Assembly: GCF_900538805.1 (NCBI RefSeq)
Contig: NZ_UPZP01000120.1
Coordinates: forward strand, 1 to 6,030
Length of the DNA: 6,030 nucleotides
Direction: 5' to 3'
Source: an uncultured Dialister sp.
Lineage (GTDB): Bacteria > Bacillota > Negativicutes > Veillonellales > Dialisteraceae
The notes under the pieces were generated by a model, which saw only the letters and a list, made by a program, of their open reading frames with translations, did no database searches and was not told the DNA's origin. Of this stretch, positions 1-5,305 are shown piece after piece. How positions within the stretch are numbered: the first letter of the stretch is position 1; each line of letters opens with the position of its first letter. The position numbers and the translations under genes were made by a program.

Positions 1-7
1 ATCTCTC

Positions 8-52
8 GTTTCCCCTTGAGGGGAACGCCACGTAGTGGCAAAGGGTGTACGA
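8..52 (+). repeat. Mosaic hairpin repeat, copy A
   Basis: Two adjacent hairpins are visible. The first is a CCCC/GGGG stem (TTTCCCC, loop TTGA, GGGGAA). The second is GCCAC-GTA-GTGGC. They are followed by AAAGGGTGTAC. The order (C4/G4 hairpin, AA, variable hairpin, AAAGGG, TG) is the same as in copies at 2062-2102 (minus strand) and 2165-2235 (plus strand), but the second stem has a different sequence in each. No gene overlaps it convincingly. I infer a dispersed non-coding repeat; its function is unknown. Confidence 0.6.
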
Positions 53-170
53 GGTCAAGCACCGATGTGACACTCCATTGCCAATCTGCCCGCCAAGCGG
101 CGGTCTGCTCTGCTTTGGCGTTTCATTTCTTTGCTTACCTTTATACCAGATTGGCCACCTGCGGTGGTCA
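53..170. repeat. Hairpin-rich 3' exon flank of the intron
   Basis: Non-coding sequence on the 3' exon side of the group II intron. It contains CCGCC-AAGC-GGCGG near 90-103, a 9-bp inverted pair (GCCAATCTG near 80, CAGATTGGC near 147), and an imperfect palindrome directly next to the intron end at 151-170 (minus strand ACCACC-GCA-GGTGGC). The last hairpin uses the same GCA loop as the hairpin on the 5' exon side. I see no coding potential beyond spurious frames. Confidence 0.45.
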
Positions 171-231
171 ATCGAGTAGAGATTATTCATCCCTCTCACA
201 CCACCGTACGTACCGTTCGGTATACGGCGGT
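171..231 (-). ncRNA. Group II intron domains V and VI
   Basis: Domain V (231-200): on the minus strand ACCGCCGTA pairs with TACGGTGGT (9 bp with one G-U), then a 2-nt CG bulge, then a TACC/GGTA stem closed by a GAAC tetraloop. This is the two-stem catalytic core that coordinates the active-site metals, and a CGC triad typical of some IIC introns can be read in the 5' strand. Domain VI (198-174): GAGAGGGAT pairs with ATCTCT-A-CTC, leaving one bulged A (position 177) as the branch point, 7 nt before the 3' splice site at 171/170. Together they fix the strand and 3' end of the intron. Confidence 0.88.
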
Positions 232-1629
232 TCAATTCTTTGGGCAGATTATCATTTCATAGCATTGTTTTAGGCCGACGAATCCAGCTTTCTCCAGTAT
301 CCTGTTTGTTACTGAGGTCGTCATTACTTGGCTATGTGCTATGCGCCAATATCCTTTTTGACTCTTTCCCCACTTGAATGCAAGTTTCCATGGGACATGT
401 AATCGAAGCAGGCTATCTATCCGAGTGGATACATTTTTCCACTGCTTCCATATACACATTCGTATACGAGACCTTACCCAACCATCGAGACTTTCTGCTA
501 TCCATTTCAAGTCCGCTATTCCATAATAGCCAACCCATCCACGGTTATATTCCGTCGTCTTCCGGATAACTTCTCGTGCTCCTTTTCCTTGGTTGCGGCT
601 TGTCAGGCCCTTCAGCTTCCTTTTCAACTTTGCTAGTGATTTGGGATGTGGAAGCAGTTTCACTTCCTTTTCCTTCTTCGTAACAGAGAATCCAAGAAAT
701 TTAAAGTCCGGCGTTTTATAGATGCTGATTGCTTTGCTCTTTTCTCTGTTCACCTTAAGCTTTCGCTTGGTTTCCAGGTATTCAGTACTGTTTCTCAGCA
801 GTCTTTCTGCCGCCCTTTGGCTTTTAGCAAGTATGAGGATGTCATCAGCGTATCTTACAATACGCACGCCTCTTCCCTCAAATTCTTTATCGAATGGAGT
901 CAAATAGATATTTGCCAGCAGTGGAGAAAGGTTGCCCCCTTGTGGCGAGCCTTCTTCCGTGCGTTGTTTCAATCCCCTTATCATGACTCCGCTTTTCAGA
1001 AATTTCTTGATGAGGTCAATGACTCTCTTGTCAGAAATATCCTGTCTCAGCATGTTCATCAGCAGTTCATGGTTAATTGTGTCGAAGTATTTGGAAAGGT
1101 CGAGTACGCATGCGTATTCATATCCTTCCTGTACACTTCGCTTTACTACTTCCATGGCCTGTTGGGCTCCTCTATGGAGCCGATATGCAAAACTGCATTC
1201 CGCAAATTTGCACTCATAAAAGGGCATAAGGACTTGAGCGGTCGCCTGTTGCAATACTCTGTCTTTAACGACGGGTATTCCAAGCTTCCGTTTTCCTCCT
1301 TTGTTGTCCTTCGGAATTTCTACTCGGCGCACAGGGAGTGGCTTGTAGGTTCCATTCAGGATACTTGCAATCCATTCCTCTCCATGCTCTGCATACCAAT
1401 CGGGATACTCCTTCACAGTCATATTGTCTATGCCGGGTGCCCCGTTATTGGCTTTTACTCGCTGGTAGGCATCGTAGAGATTACTTCTGTCCACAATGCG
1501 TTCCAGTGTGATTCTGCTTGCCATTTCTTCCATTTCCCGAGGACCGTGCTCAACGCTCCTTGTTGTATCTTCGTCAGTTCCACTATTTTCCAACCGGTAG
1601 CCAGTTTGCAAACTGTATTCTGTTTTCAT
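232..1629 (-). CDS. ltrA: Group II intron reverse transcriptase/maturase
   Basis: Multifunctional intron-encoded protein of 465 aa that binds the intron RNA, helps it fold and splice, and copies it into DNA at a new site. The reverse transcriptase core runs from about residue 40 to 315. It has the SPQGG motif near 228-232, the first catalytic Asp in VLDLSKYFD near 177, and the catalytic YADD box at 260-263, followed by KLKVNREKSK and FLGFSV. The thumb/maturase (domain X) follows, and the C-terminus contains KGYWR near 425-429 and TNRILEKAGF, the pattern of endonuclease-less class C-type proteins. No HNH domain is present. I chose the ATG at 1629 because AGGAGG lies 8 nt upstream; a GTG one codon earlier (1632) is an alternative. 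The gene lies wholly inside intron domain IV and its TGA abuts domain V. No frameshift or missing catalytic residue is visible. The long plus-strand frame over the same region is a shadow. Confidence 0.95.
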   Translation of the reverse strand: MKTEYSLQTGYRLENSGTDEDTTRSVEHGPREMEEMASRITLERIVDRSNLYDAYQRVKANNGAPGIDNMTVKEYPDWYAEHGEEWIASILNGTYKPLPVRRVEIPKDNKGGKRKLGIPVVKDRVLQQATAQVLMPFYECKFAECSFAYRLHRGAQQAMEVVKRSVQEGYEYACVLDLSKYFDTINHELLMNMLRQDISDKRVIDLIKKFLKSGVMIRGLKQRTEEGSPQGGNLSPLLANIYLTPFDKEFEGRGVRIVRYADDILILAKSQRAAERLLRNSTEYLETKRKLKVNREKSKAISIYKTPDFKFLGFSVTKKEKEVKLLPHPKSLAKLKRKLKGLTSRNQGKGAREVIRKTTEYNRGWVGYYGIADLKWIAESLDGWVRSRIRMCIWKQWKNVSTRIDSLLRLHVPWKLAFKWGKSQKGYWRIAHSQVMTTSVTNRILEKAGFVGLKQCYEMIICPKN

Positions 1630-1632
1630 CAC

Positions 1633-2061
1633 ACGTTCCTCCTTTCATGATTTACTTTGGCCGGAATTGTTCAGTCCTTCCCGCTTTCGCGGTACTATGA
1701 CCTCTGCTGACTTCTCATGATAAATCTTTTTCAACCGTCTCCACTCGGTCCAGATATACGACCTATCACTGCTTTGACGTCCATGAGACCTCCCCGGGTA
1801 AGAATGTAATCTTTCGCCTCATCTATCCGCTTCATTTACAAAGCCTGGCCAAGACCATCGTTGGACTTCAGCATAAGGGGCTGCCTCATCCTGCCGGACT
1901 CTGCCTTCCTATGAAGTTTCTCTTCGTCGGACCAAGGTTTTGCCTCCGGCTTCCTTCAGACCCCACCTCACGATGGACCCCTTGCCATTGGCTGAGTGCT
2001 TGTTATGGTCATACCGCACAAGGGACTTTCACCCATTAGATTACACCCATGCCGGGCGCAC
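1633..2061 (-). ncRNA. Group II intron 5' RNA (domains I to IV)
   Basis: 429 nt of structured intron RNA upstream of the maturase start, with no supportable ORF. It begins with the 5' splice-site motif GTGCGCCCGGC and contains GGGTGAAAGTCCC and EBS1 at 1880-1873. The ribosome binding site of the maturase (AAAGGAGG) lies at its 3' edge, near 1638-1645. I did not resolve the individual boundaries of domains I, II and III. Confidence 0.8.
1873..1880 (-). other. Exon-binding site 1 (EBS1) of the intron
   Basis: Minus-strand CCCCTTAT, perfectly complementary to the last 8 nt of the 5' exon (ATAAGGGG, 2069-2062). Its distance of about 180 nt from the intron 5' end is normal for EBS1 in domain I. 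It sets target choice during splicing and mobility. The identification rests on complementarity and position only. Confidence 0.7.
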
Positions 2062-2102
2062 CCCCTTATCCGGCTGCGCCGGACTTTCCCCTATTCAGGG
2101 GA
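2062..2102 (-). repeat. Mosaic hairpin repeat, copy B (intron target, 5' exon)
   Basis: Read on the minus strand: TCCCC/GGGGA hairpin (2102-2087), AAG, hairpin TCCGGC-GCA-GCCGGA (2083-2069), then ATAAGGGG ending exactly at the intron 5' end. This is the scaffold of copies A and C. Across the intron the 3' exon resumes with TGACC, restoring the AAGGGG-TG junction seen in copy C. It therefore looks like one repeat copy split by the intron. The hairpin followed directly by IBS1 matches the kind of stem-loop target used by group IIC introns. Confidence 0.65.
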
Positions 2103-2164
2103 CAGAATAAACCGCAGATAAGCCGTTACCTCATAAGTACCACAAAGCATAGCGGCGGTAAAAG

Positions 2165-2240
2165 TTCCCCCTCCCGGGGAAAGGTGGTGCGTCAGCACCA
2201 AAAGGGGTGCATTTCCCACGGGCCGAAGGCCCGGTCGTGA
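2165..2240 (+). repeat. Mosaic hairpin repeat, copy C
   Basis: Plus-strand chain of hairpins: TTCCCC-CTCCC-GGGGAA (2165-2181), GGTGC-GTCA-GCACC (2186-2199), then AAAAGGGGTGC, then GGGCC-GAA-GGCCC (2220-2232). It has the same scaffold as copies A and B but different stem sequences, with base pairing kept in each. It lies about 100 bp from the intron insertion site and in the opposite orientation to copy B. Translations of this region in any frame look spurious. Confidence 0.6.
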
Positions 2241-2351
2241 AGGTTTTCCCTCTGTAACTGATATAAGCTCAAATTGCCCGAAATGCCCAGCACCCATAGT
2301 GCCCCCAGCGATGCAGGGCGAAAGATTCAGCTCCCAAGCCCCTTTCCGACC
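2241..2351. other. Intergenic DNA, nothing recognised
   Basis: About 110 bp between hairpin repeat C and the terminator at 2352. I see no convincing ORF with a ribosome binding site, no strong inverted repeat and no RNA gene here. Confidence 0.5.
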
Positions 2352-2381
2352 AAAAAAAGAACCCCCGAAGGAGTTCTTTTT
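2352..2381 (-). terminator. Rho-independent terminator downstream of Rpn locus
   Basis: On the minus strand GAACTCC-TTCG-GGGGTTC (stem with one G-U, UUCG tetraloop), followed by seven T and preceded by an A tract. It lies downstream of the Rpn gene and its C-terminal fragment and would end that transcript. The 37-bp block 2352-2388 matches 3744-3780, the porin terminator, at 36 of 37 positions. The symmetric A/T tracts mean it could also work weakly on the plus strand. Confidence 0.8.
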
Positions 2382-2396
2382 CCATTCCTTATTAAT

Positions 2397-2475
2397 TATT
2401 TAAGAAGCCTCATGACGAAGCAGTGTACAAAAATTCTTATAAAAGCAGACTCTACGAATGAATCAGTGCTTCCCT
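2397..2475 (-). repeat. Half copy of a palindromic MITE-like repeat
   Basis: Read on the minus strand from 2475, this 79-bp block begins AGGGAAGCACTGATT and aligns without gaps to 5909-5987, at about 64 of 79 positions by hand count. Homology stops almost exactly at the symmetry axis of the longer copy at the right edge of the window, so only one arm is present here. Its outer end runs into the Rpn gene fragment and supplies the last base of that fragment's TAG stop codon. I recognise no transposase for it; a non-autonomous element with a possible TA target is inferred. Confidence 0.6.
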
Positions 2476-2689
2476 AAACTGACAGATGATTTTCCTCTGC
2501 CACCTTCTTTATATCTTCTTCCGAACATCCTGTTGCTTTCTTGATGAAATCCATGCCCATATGCATCCGCAGAAGGTTCAGCACAATCTGGTTGCTGGTT
2601 TCTATTTTACCTTCCAAAATTCCACTTTCTCTCCCTCTTACATATACTCCTACGCTCAGGTTGCACATGGTACTCACCAGCCTTTTCCG
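2474..2689 (-). pseudogene. Duplicated C-terminal fragment of Rpn-family transposase
   Basis: A partial second copy of the last 72 codons or so of the gene immediately upstream. It reads MSTMCNLSVGVYVRGRESG, then a region 8 residues shorter than in the parent, then TSNQIVLNLL...AEENHLSV. Protein identity outside the indel is high (four substitutions in the final ~45 residues) and DNA identity is about 92% by eye, so it is not a brand-new duplication. It is in the same frame as the parent and follows directly after the parent's TAA. The nuclease core is absent. The only start (GTG at 2677) has no good ribosome binding site, so independent translation is doubtful. The TAG stop overlaps the end of the MITE-like repeat. 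Confidence 0.75.
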
Positions 2690-3688
2690 TTATACCGGCA
2701 GATGATTTTCCTCTGCCAGTTTCTTGATATCTTCTTCTGAACGTCCTGTAGCTTTCTTGATGAAATCCATGCCCATATGCATCTGCAGAAGGTTCAGTAC
2801 AATCTGGTTACTTGTTTTTTCCATTCCGCTCTTTTCTCCCTTTACAAATCCAATCTGTTCGCCACTTTCTCTCCCTCTTACATATACTCCTACACTCAAA
2901 TTGCACATGGTACTCACCAGCCTTTCTTCGTTTTCATTTAAATCAATATCGTAATGTTCAATCAGTTCCGCCTTTTTCCTGCTGGCATCGTCTTCTGATA
3001 CGAAGAGTTCGCCCAGGAGGTTCAGGAGACGGTTTTCCATATCCGCCCGGGCGTGGGCCACGTAAACCATGACCACCTGCTGCAGGTCGTAGTTTTCTTT
3101 TTCATCCAGGATATTTCCATATTCCGGCTCTTCCTGCATGCGGTATCGAGTGATGCCGCCTCTGTCATCAGGCGCGTCCATGCAGAGCCATATGCTGTAG
3201 ACCTTCTTGATTTTCCCATACTGTGCCTTGTCAAAGTCCACGCCGTACTGGGAAGAAATGAGGCGGCTCACATAGTACATGGCCCGTTTCAGGAGCGGAT
3301 AGTATGTGTGCCGGCTCCTTTGGGCTTCGATGTTAATAATGAGCTGCACCAGTTCATTACGGGGCGTGATGGCACGGAAACGGATGTCGAAGGTAACTTT
3401 TCCTTCCGTGACGCTGGTATCTTCTGTCCTTTCGCCTGAAATCCTGTCGGCACCAATCTTGCCAGCTGCATTGGTCTCATCGGGAAGCGCCGGCACCGAT
3501 GCTGTTTCCGGTATACCTATGATATAGCGGTCCCGAATGTCGGCAATGGAACAGTCTTTGAATTCTTCCACGCAGTATTTCAGAATCCAGGCCAATATCT
3601 TTTTACTGGAAAGCAGCTTCTTCGCCGCTGCATCATATTCGGGATTTTTACCAGCCAGATAGACGTCGTCTATGGTGTCGTAGTCCAT
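2690..3688 (-). CDS. Rpn-family / PD-(D/E)XK nuclease putative transposase
   Basis: 332-aa protein of the Rpn / PDDEXK_2 family, recombination-promoting nucleases annotated as putative transposases and common in multiple copies in gut Firmicutes. The restriction-endonuclease-like core shows FDIRF (Asp near residue 101) and, about 20 residues later, INIEAQR (Glu near 121, Gln near 123), the D...ExQ form of the active site. TYYPLLKRAMYYVSRLIS follows, as usual in the family. The C-terminal third is helical and charged, with FVKGEKSGMEKTSNQ. The start at 3688 is chosen because AGGAGG lies 7 nt upstream; GTG at 3691 is possible. The gene begins just past the porin terminator and is followed in frame by a duplicate of its own C-terminus. 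It is intact, so activity is possible. True mobility of this family is poorly shown, and no terminal inverted repeats are seen around it. Confidence 0.88.
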   Translation of the reverse strand: MDYDTIDDVYLAGKNPEYDAAAKKLLSSKKILAWILKYCVEEFKDCSIADIRDRYIIGIPETASVPALPDETNAAGKIGADRISGERTEDTSVTEGKVTFDIRFRAITPRNELVQLIINIEAQRSRHTYYPLLKRAMYYVSRLISSQYGVDFDKAQYGKIKKVYSIWLCMDAPDDRGGITRYRMQEEPEYGNILDEKENYDLQQVVMVYVAHARADMENRLLNLLGELFVSEDDASRKKAELIEHYDIDLNENEERLVSTMCNLSVGVYVRGRESGEQIGFVKGEKSGMEKTSNQIVLNLLQMHMGMDFIKKATGRSEEDIKKLAEENHLPV

Positions 3689-3714
3689 CACACCACCTCC
3701 TTTACCTTCATTTT

Positions 3715-3742
3715 ATCATAAGATTTTGAAAAGAAAAGCCAA
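3715..3742 (-). promoter_or_regulatory. Possible promoter of the Rpn gene
   Basis: On the minus strand TTGGCT, 16-bp spacer, TATGAT (5 of 6 to the -10 consensus). It lies between the porin terminator and the Rpn ribosome binding site (AGGAGG at 3701-3696). The -35 match is only moderate. It is supported mainly by position, because a strong terminator separates this gene from the porin. Confidence 0.4.
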
Positions 3743-3743
3743 T

Positions 3744-3775
3744 AAAAAAAGAACCCCCGAAGGAGTTCTTTTTTC
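3744..3775 (-). terminator. Rho-independent terminator of the SLH porin gene
   Basis: Minus-strand stem GAACTCC/GGGGTTC with a UUCG tetraloop, preceded by an A tract and followed by a run of seven T. It begins only a few bases after the porin TAA at 3784-3782, a standard position for an intrinsic terminator. The T-G wobble on the minus strand becomes a C/A mismatch on the plus strand, so the minus strand is favoured. A near-identical copy is at 2352. Confidence 0.88.
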
Positions 3776-3781
3776 ATTCCA

Positions 3782-5128
3782 TTAGAATGCGTAGTTCAGT
3801 TCGATGCCCCAGGTGTCGTCGGGATCGTCTACATGCTGTCCATCAACGCCGGATGCTTTGGCTGCGAAGTTGTAGTAAGCGTCCAGTTCTACGCCTTTCT
3901 GGAGTGCTACGCCTGCGCGGGCTACCCAGAAGTGAATGTCTGCATTCTTATCATATCCATAGTCCAGCTGGTCGGTGAGGTCCAGGGCGGAGTTGCCGAG
4001 AAGCATAGCGCCATAGTCAGATTTCACATAGTGAACGCCCAGCTGCCAGGTGCCTGGTTTGTCGGTGTCCACAGCGCCGTAGGTGAGGCCTGCGGTCCAG
4101 AGGTTGGCATGTCCGTTTCCTTTGTTCAGTTTTGTCTGAACGAAGTCGCCGTCAAGGTTGAAGTTGCCACCCAGATCAACGGTGGTGCCTGCGCCCCATG
4201 CATGGGCTTTCGGGCTGTGGTATTCAATACCCTGTTTCCCGTTAGCTTTGTGGGTGTTAGCCAAATAGAAAGCAGAGAGGTCTGCGCGGTCATTGAAGTG
4301 GCCGGTCAGTTTGCCATACCATGCTTCAGTGGAAGCTCTGTCTTTCCACATGCCGCCTTCGCCATCCTCAGCCACTTCATTTCCAGCATCCTTGAAACGG
4401 CCATAGCCTGCTTCTACGCCGATTTTGCCGTTGTCCCAGGCTGCATTGACGCCGTCGAATACGCCATCTTCATCCCAGAAGGTGCCGGTCTGATCAAGGG
4501 CTACACCGAAGCGACCGATGTTGACGGTGGTCTTTTCGTTTGGTGTCCACTGGGAGTAGATGCGGTCCATGGTGGTGTCACCGTCATCATCTTCAGCATT
4601 CTTGAAGTACATATTGGTAACAAAGCGGCCATTGACGGTAACCTGGTCATTGACCTGAGCCTTTACGTTCAGACGCATACGGCCTGTCCATGCATCATCA
4701 TGTTCCTTTGCATAAACGCCGTTATCCTCATCAGATTTCAGGTTGTGCTGGTACTGCATACGGGCATCGCCGGACCAGTAAATGTTGCCCACTTTCTTTT
4801 CCAGGTTGGAAACGCGAACGCCCAGGTTAGCCAGTTCGTCAGCGTATTCGCCAGCCAGTTTGTCCAGGGTTGCACGCTGCTCAGCGTTCAGCTGGTCTTC
4901 TTTTGCCATGAGGCGGGCAATGATCTGAGCCAGTTCATAACGGGTAATGTTTCTTTCCCCTTTGAAGGTGCCGTCCGGATAGCCTTCTACCACTCCCTGG
5001 TCGGAGAGGTCGGATACTGCCTGGTAAGCCCAGTCATCGGTGGAAACATCGGAGAACGGATTGGCTGCGAAGGCGGAAACGCCGGCAGTCAGTGCAGCTG
5101 CAGCTGCGATGGCAAGAATCTTTTTCAT
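3782..5128 (-). CDS. ompM: SLH-domain outer-membrane porin, OmpM type
   Basis: 448-aa outer-membrane protein of diderm Firmicutes. Residues 1-21 form a signal peptide (MKKILAIAAAAALTAG, cleavage near AFA). Residues 23-75 are one SLH domain (FSDVSTDDWAYQAV...GYPDGTFKGERNITRYELAQIIARL), which in the OmpM family holds modified peptidoglycan. Residues 76-113 look like a coiled-coil stalk (AEQRATLDKL...VSNLEKKV). From about 117 to the end, alternating beta-strands build a porin barrel that ends in an aromatic (ELNYAF), the usual outer-membrane insertion signal. By family knowledge it anchors the outer membrane to the cell wall and passes small solutes. The ATG at 5128 has AAGGAG 9 nt upstream and heads the signal peptide. 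A longer in-frame start at 5305 lies at or upstream of the promoter and is wrong. It is monocistronic between its own promoter and terminator. Numbering within the multi-copy ompM family cannot be set here. Confidence 0.9.
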   Translation of the reverse strand: MKKILAIAAAAALTAGVSAFAANPFSDVSTDDWAYQAVSDLSDQGVVEGYPDGTFKGERNITRYELAQIIARLMAKEDQLNAEQRATLDKLAGEYADELANLGVRVSNLEKKVGNIYWSGDARMQYQHNLKSDEDNGVYAKEHDDAWTGRMRLNVKAQVNDQVTVNGRFVTNMYFKNAEDDDGDTTMDRIYSQWTPNEKTTVNIGRFGVALDQTGTFWDEDGVFDGVNAAWDNGKIGVEAGYGRFKDAGNEVAEDGEGGMWKDRASTEAWYGKLTGHFNDRADLSAFYLANTHKANGKQGIEYHSPKAHAWGAGTTVDLGGNFNLDGDFVQTKLNKGNGHANLWTAGLTYGAVDTDKPGTWQLGVHYVKSDYGAMLLGNSALDLTDQLDYGYDKNADIHFWVARAGVALQKGVELDAYYNFAAKASGVDGQHVDDPDDTWGIELNYAF

Positions 5129-5276
5129 AGTTCTTTGCTCCTTATAAAAACAGATATAAGTCCTGAGCCCATGGAAAATCATGAAAAAGATTGTCTGCGC
5201 GAGTGACCGTGTTTCCTCTGCTCCTCTTTTTCTTTCCTTTCCCGCCCGGAAGGCAGGACTCCTTCGGGACAACATC
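5129..5276 (-). promoter_or_regulatory. Long 5' leader of porin mRNA with hairpin near the 5' end
   Basis: About 140 nt between the predicted transcription start (near 5270) and the ATG at 5128. A stem-loop at 5268-5245 (CCCG-AAGG pairing with CCTT-C-CGGG, 8 bp with one bulge) falls within a few bases of the predicted mRNA 5' end. A purine-rich tract follows (5240-5208), then the ribosome binding site AAGGAG at 5143-5138. The hairpin is seen; a role in mRNA stability is inferred by analogy with other abundant outer-membrane protein mRNAs. Confidence 0.5.
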
Positions 5277-5305
5277 ATTATATCACTATTATTAGAAATT
5301 AACAA
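5277..5305 (-). promoter_or_regulatory. Sigma-70-type promoter of the porin gene
   Basis: On the minus strand TTGTTA (5305-5300), a 17-bp spacer, and a perfect TATAAT (5282-5277) in a strongly AT-rich stretch. Spacing is optimal and it faces the porin gene, with a predicted start near 5270. This is the best promoter match I found in the window. Confidence 0.7.

Larger units (their letters stand above)
171..2061 (-). mobile_element. Complete group II intron, likely group IIC-like
   Basis: A self-splicing retroelement of 1,891 nt with both ends readable. The 5' end on the minus strand is GTGCGCCCGGC at 2061-2051, followed by the domain I segment GGGTGAAAGTCCC. The bases before it (2069-2062, ATAAGGGG) pair perfectly over 8 nt with CCCCTTAT at 1880-1873, a convincing IBS1/EBS1 pair about 180 nt into domain I. 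The maturase gene occupies domain IV. Domain V (231-200) starts immediately after its stop codon, and domain VI (198-174) has a 9-bp stem with one bulged A, 7 nt from the 3' end ...CTCGAT. The maturase has no HNH endonuclease domain, and a perfect hairpin stands just upstream of the insertion site, both as known for group IIC introns that insert after stem-loops. The subclass is inferred from the protein and target. With intact ORF and catalytic RNA it looks mobile-competent. Confidence 0.9.

Noticed and set aside
8..170. Possible CRISPR array or tRNA in the hairpin-rich left edge
   Set aside because: There are no regularly spaced identical repeats and no cloverleaf with a T-loop motif. The hairpins differ in sequence and spacing.
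232..1632. Reverse transcriptase as a retron, DGR or CRISPR-associated enzyme
   Set aside because: Domain V, domain VI, EBS1/IBS1 and the maturase C-terminus show an ordinary group II intron protein. No template/variable repeats, msr/msd or cas genes are seen.
646..1650. 334-aa plus-strand frame opposite the maturase
   Set aside because: Shadow of the reverse transcriptase gene. The minus strand has YADD, SPQGG and the intron RNA parts in correct order.
2049..2297. Short frames on both strands over the hairpin repeats next to the intron
   Set aside because: They consist of translated GC-rich hairpins and the intron 5' end, with no start signals or conserved domains.
2474..2677. The Rpn C-terminal copy as an independent small gene
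   Set aside because: It has a GTG start without a good ribosome binding site and lacks the catalytic core. It is better explained as a duplicated gene fragment.
3833..5206. Long 457-aa open frame on the plus strand opposite the porin
   Set aside because: It is antisense to a well-supported gene with signal peptide, SLH domain, promoter and terminator. Its translation has no recognisable domain and it has no convincing ribosome binding site.
5129..5305. N-terminal extension of the porin to a start at 5305
   Set aside because: It would begin upstream of or inside the TTGTTA/TATAAT promoter, has no ribosome binding site and would bury the signal peptide. The ATG at 5128 has AAGGAG at good spacing.
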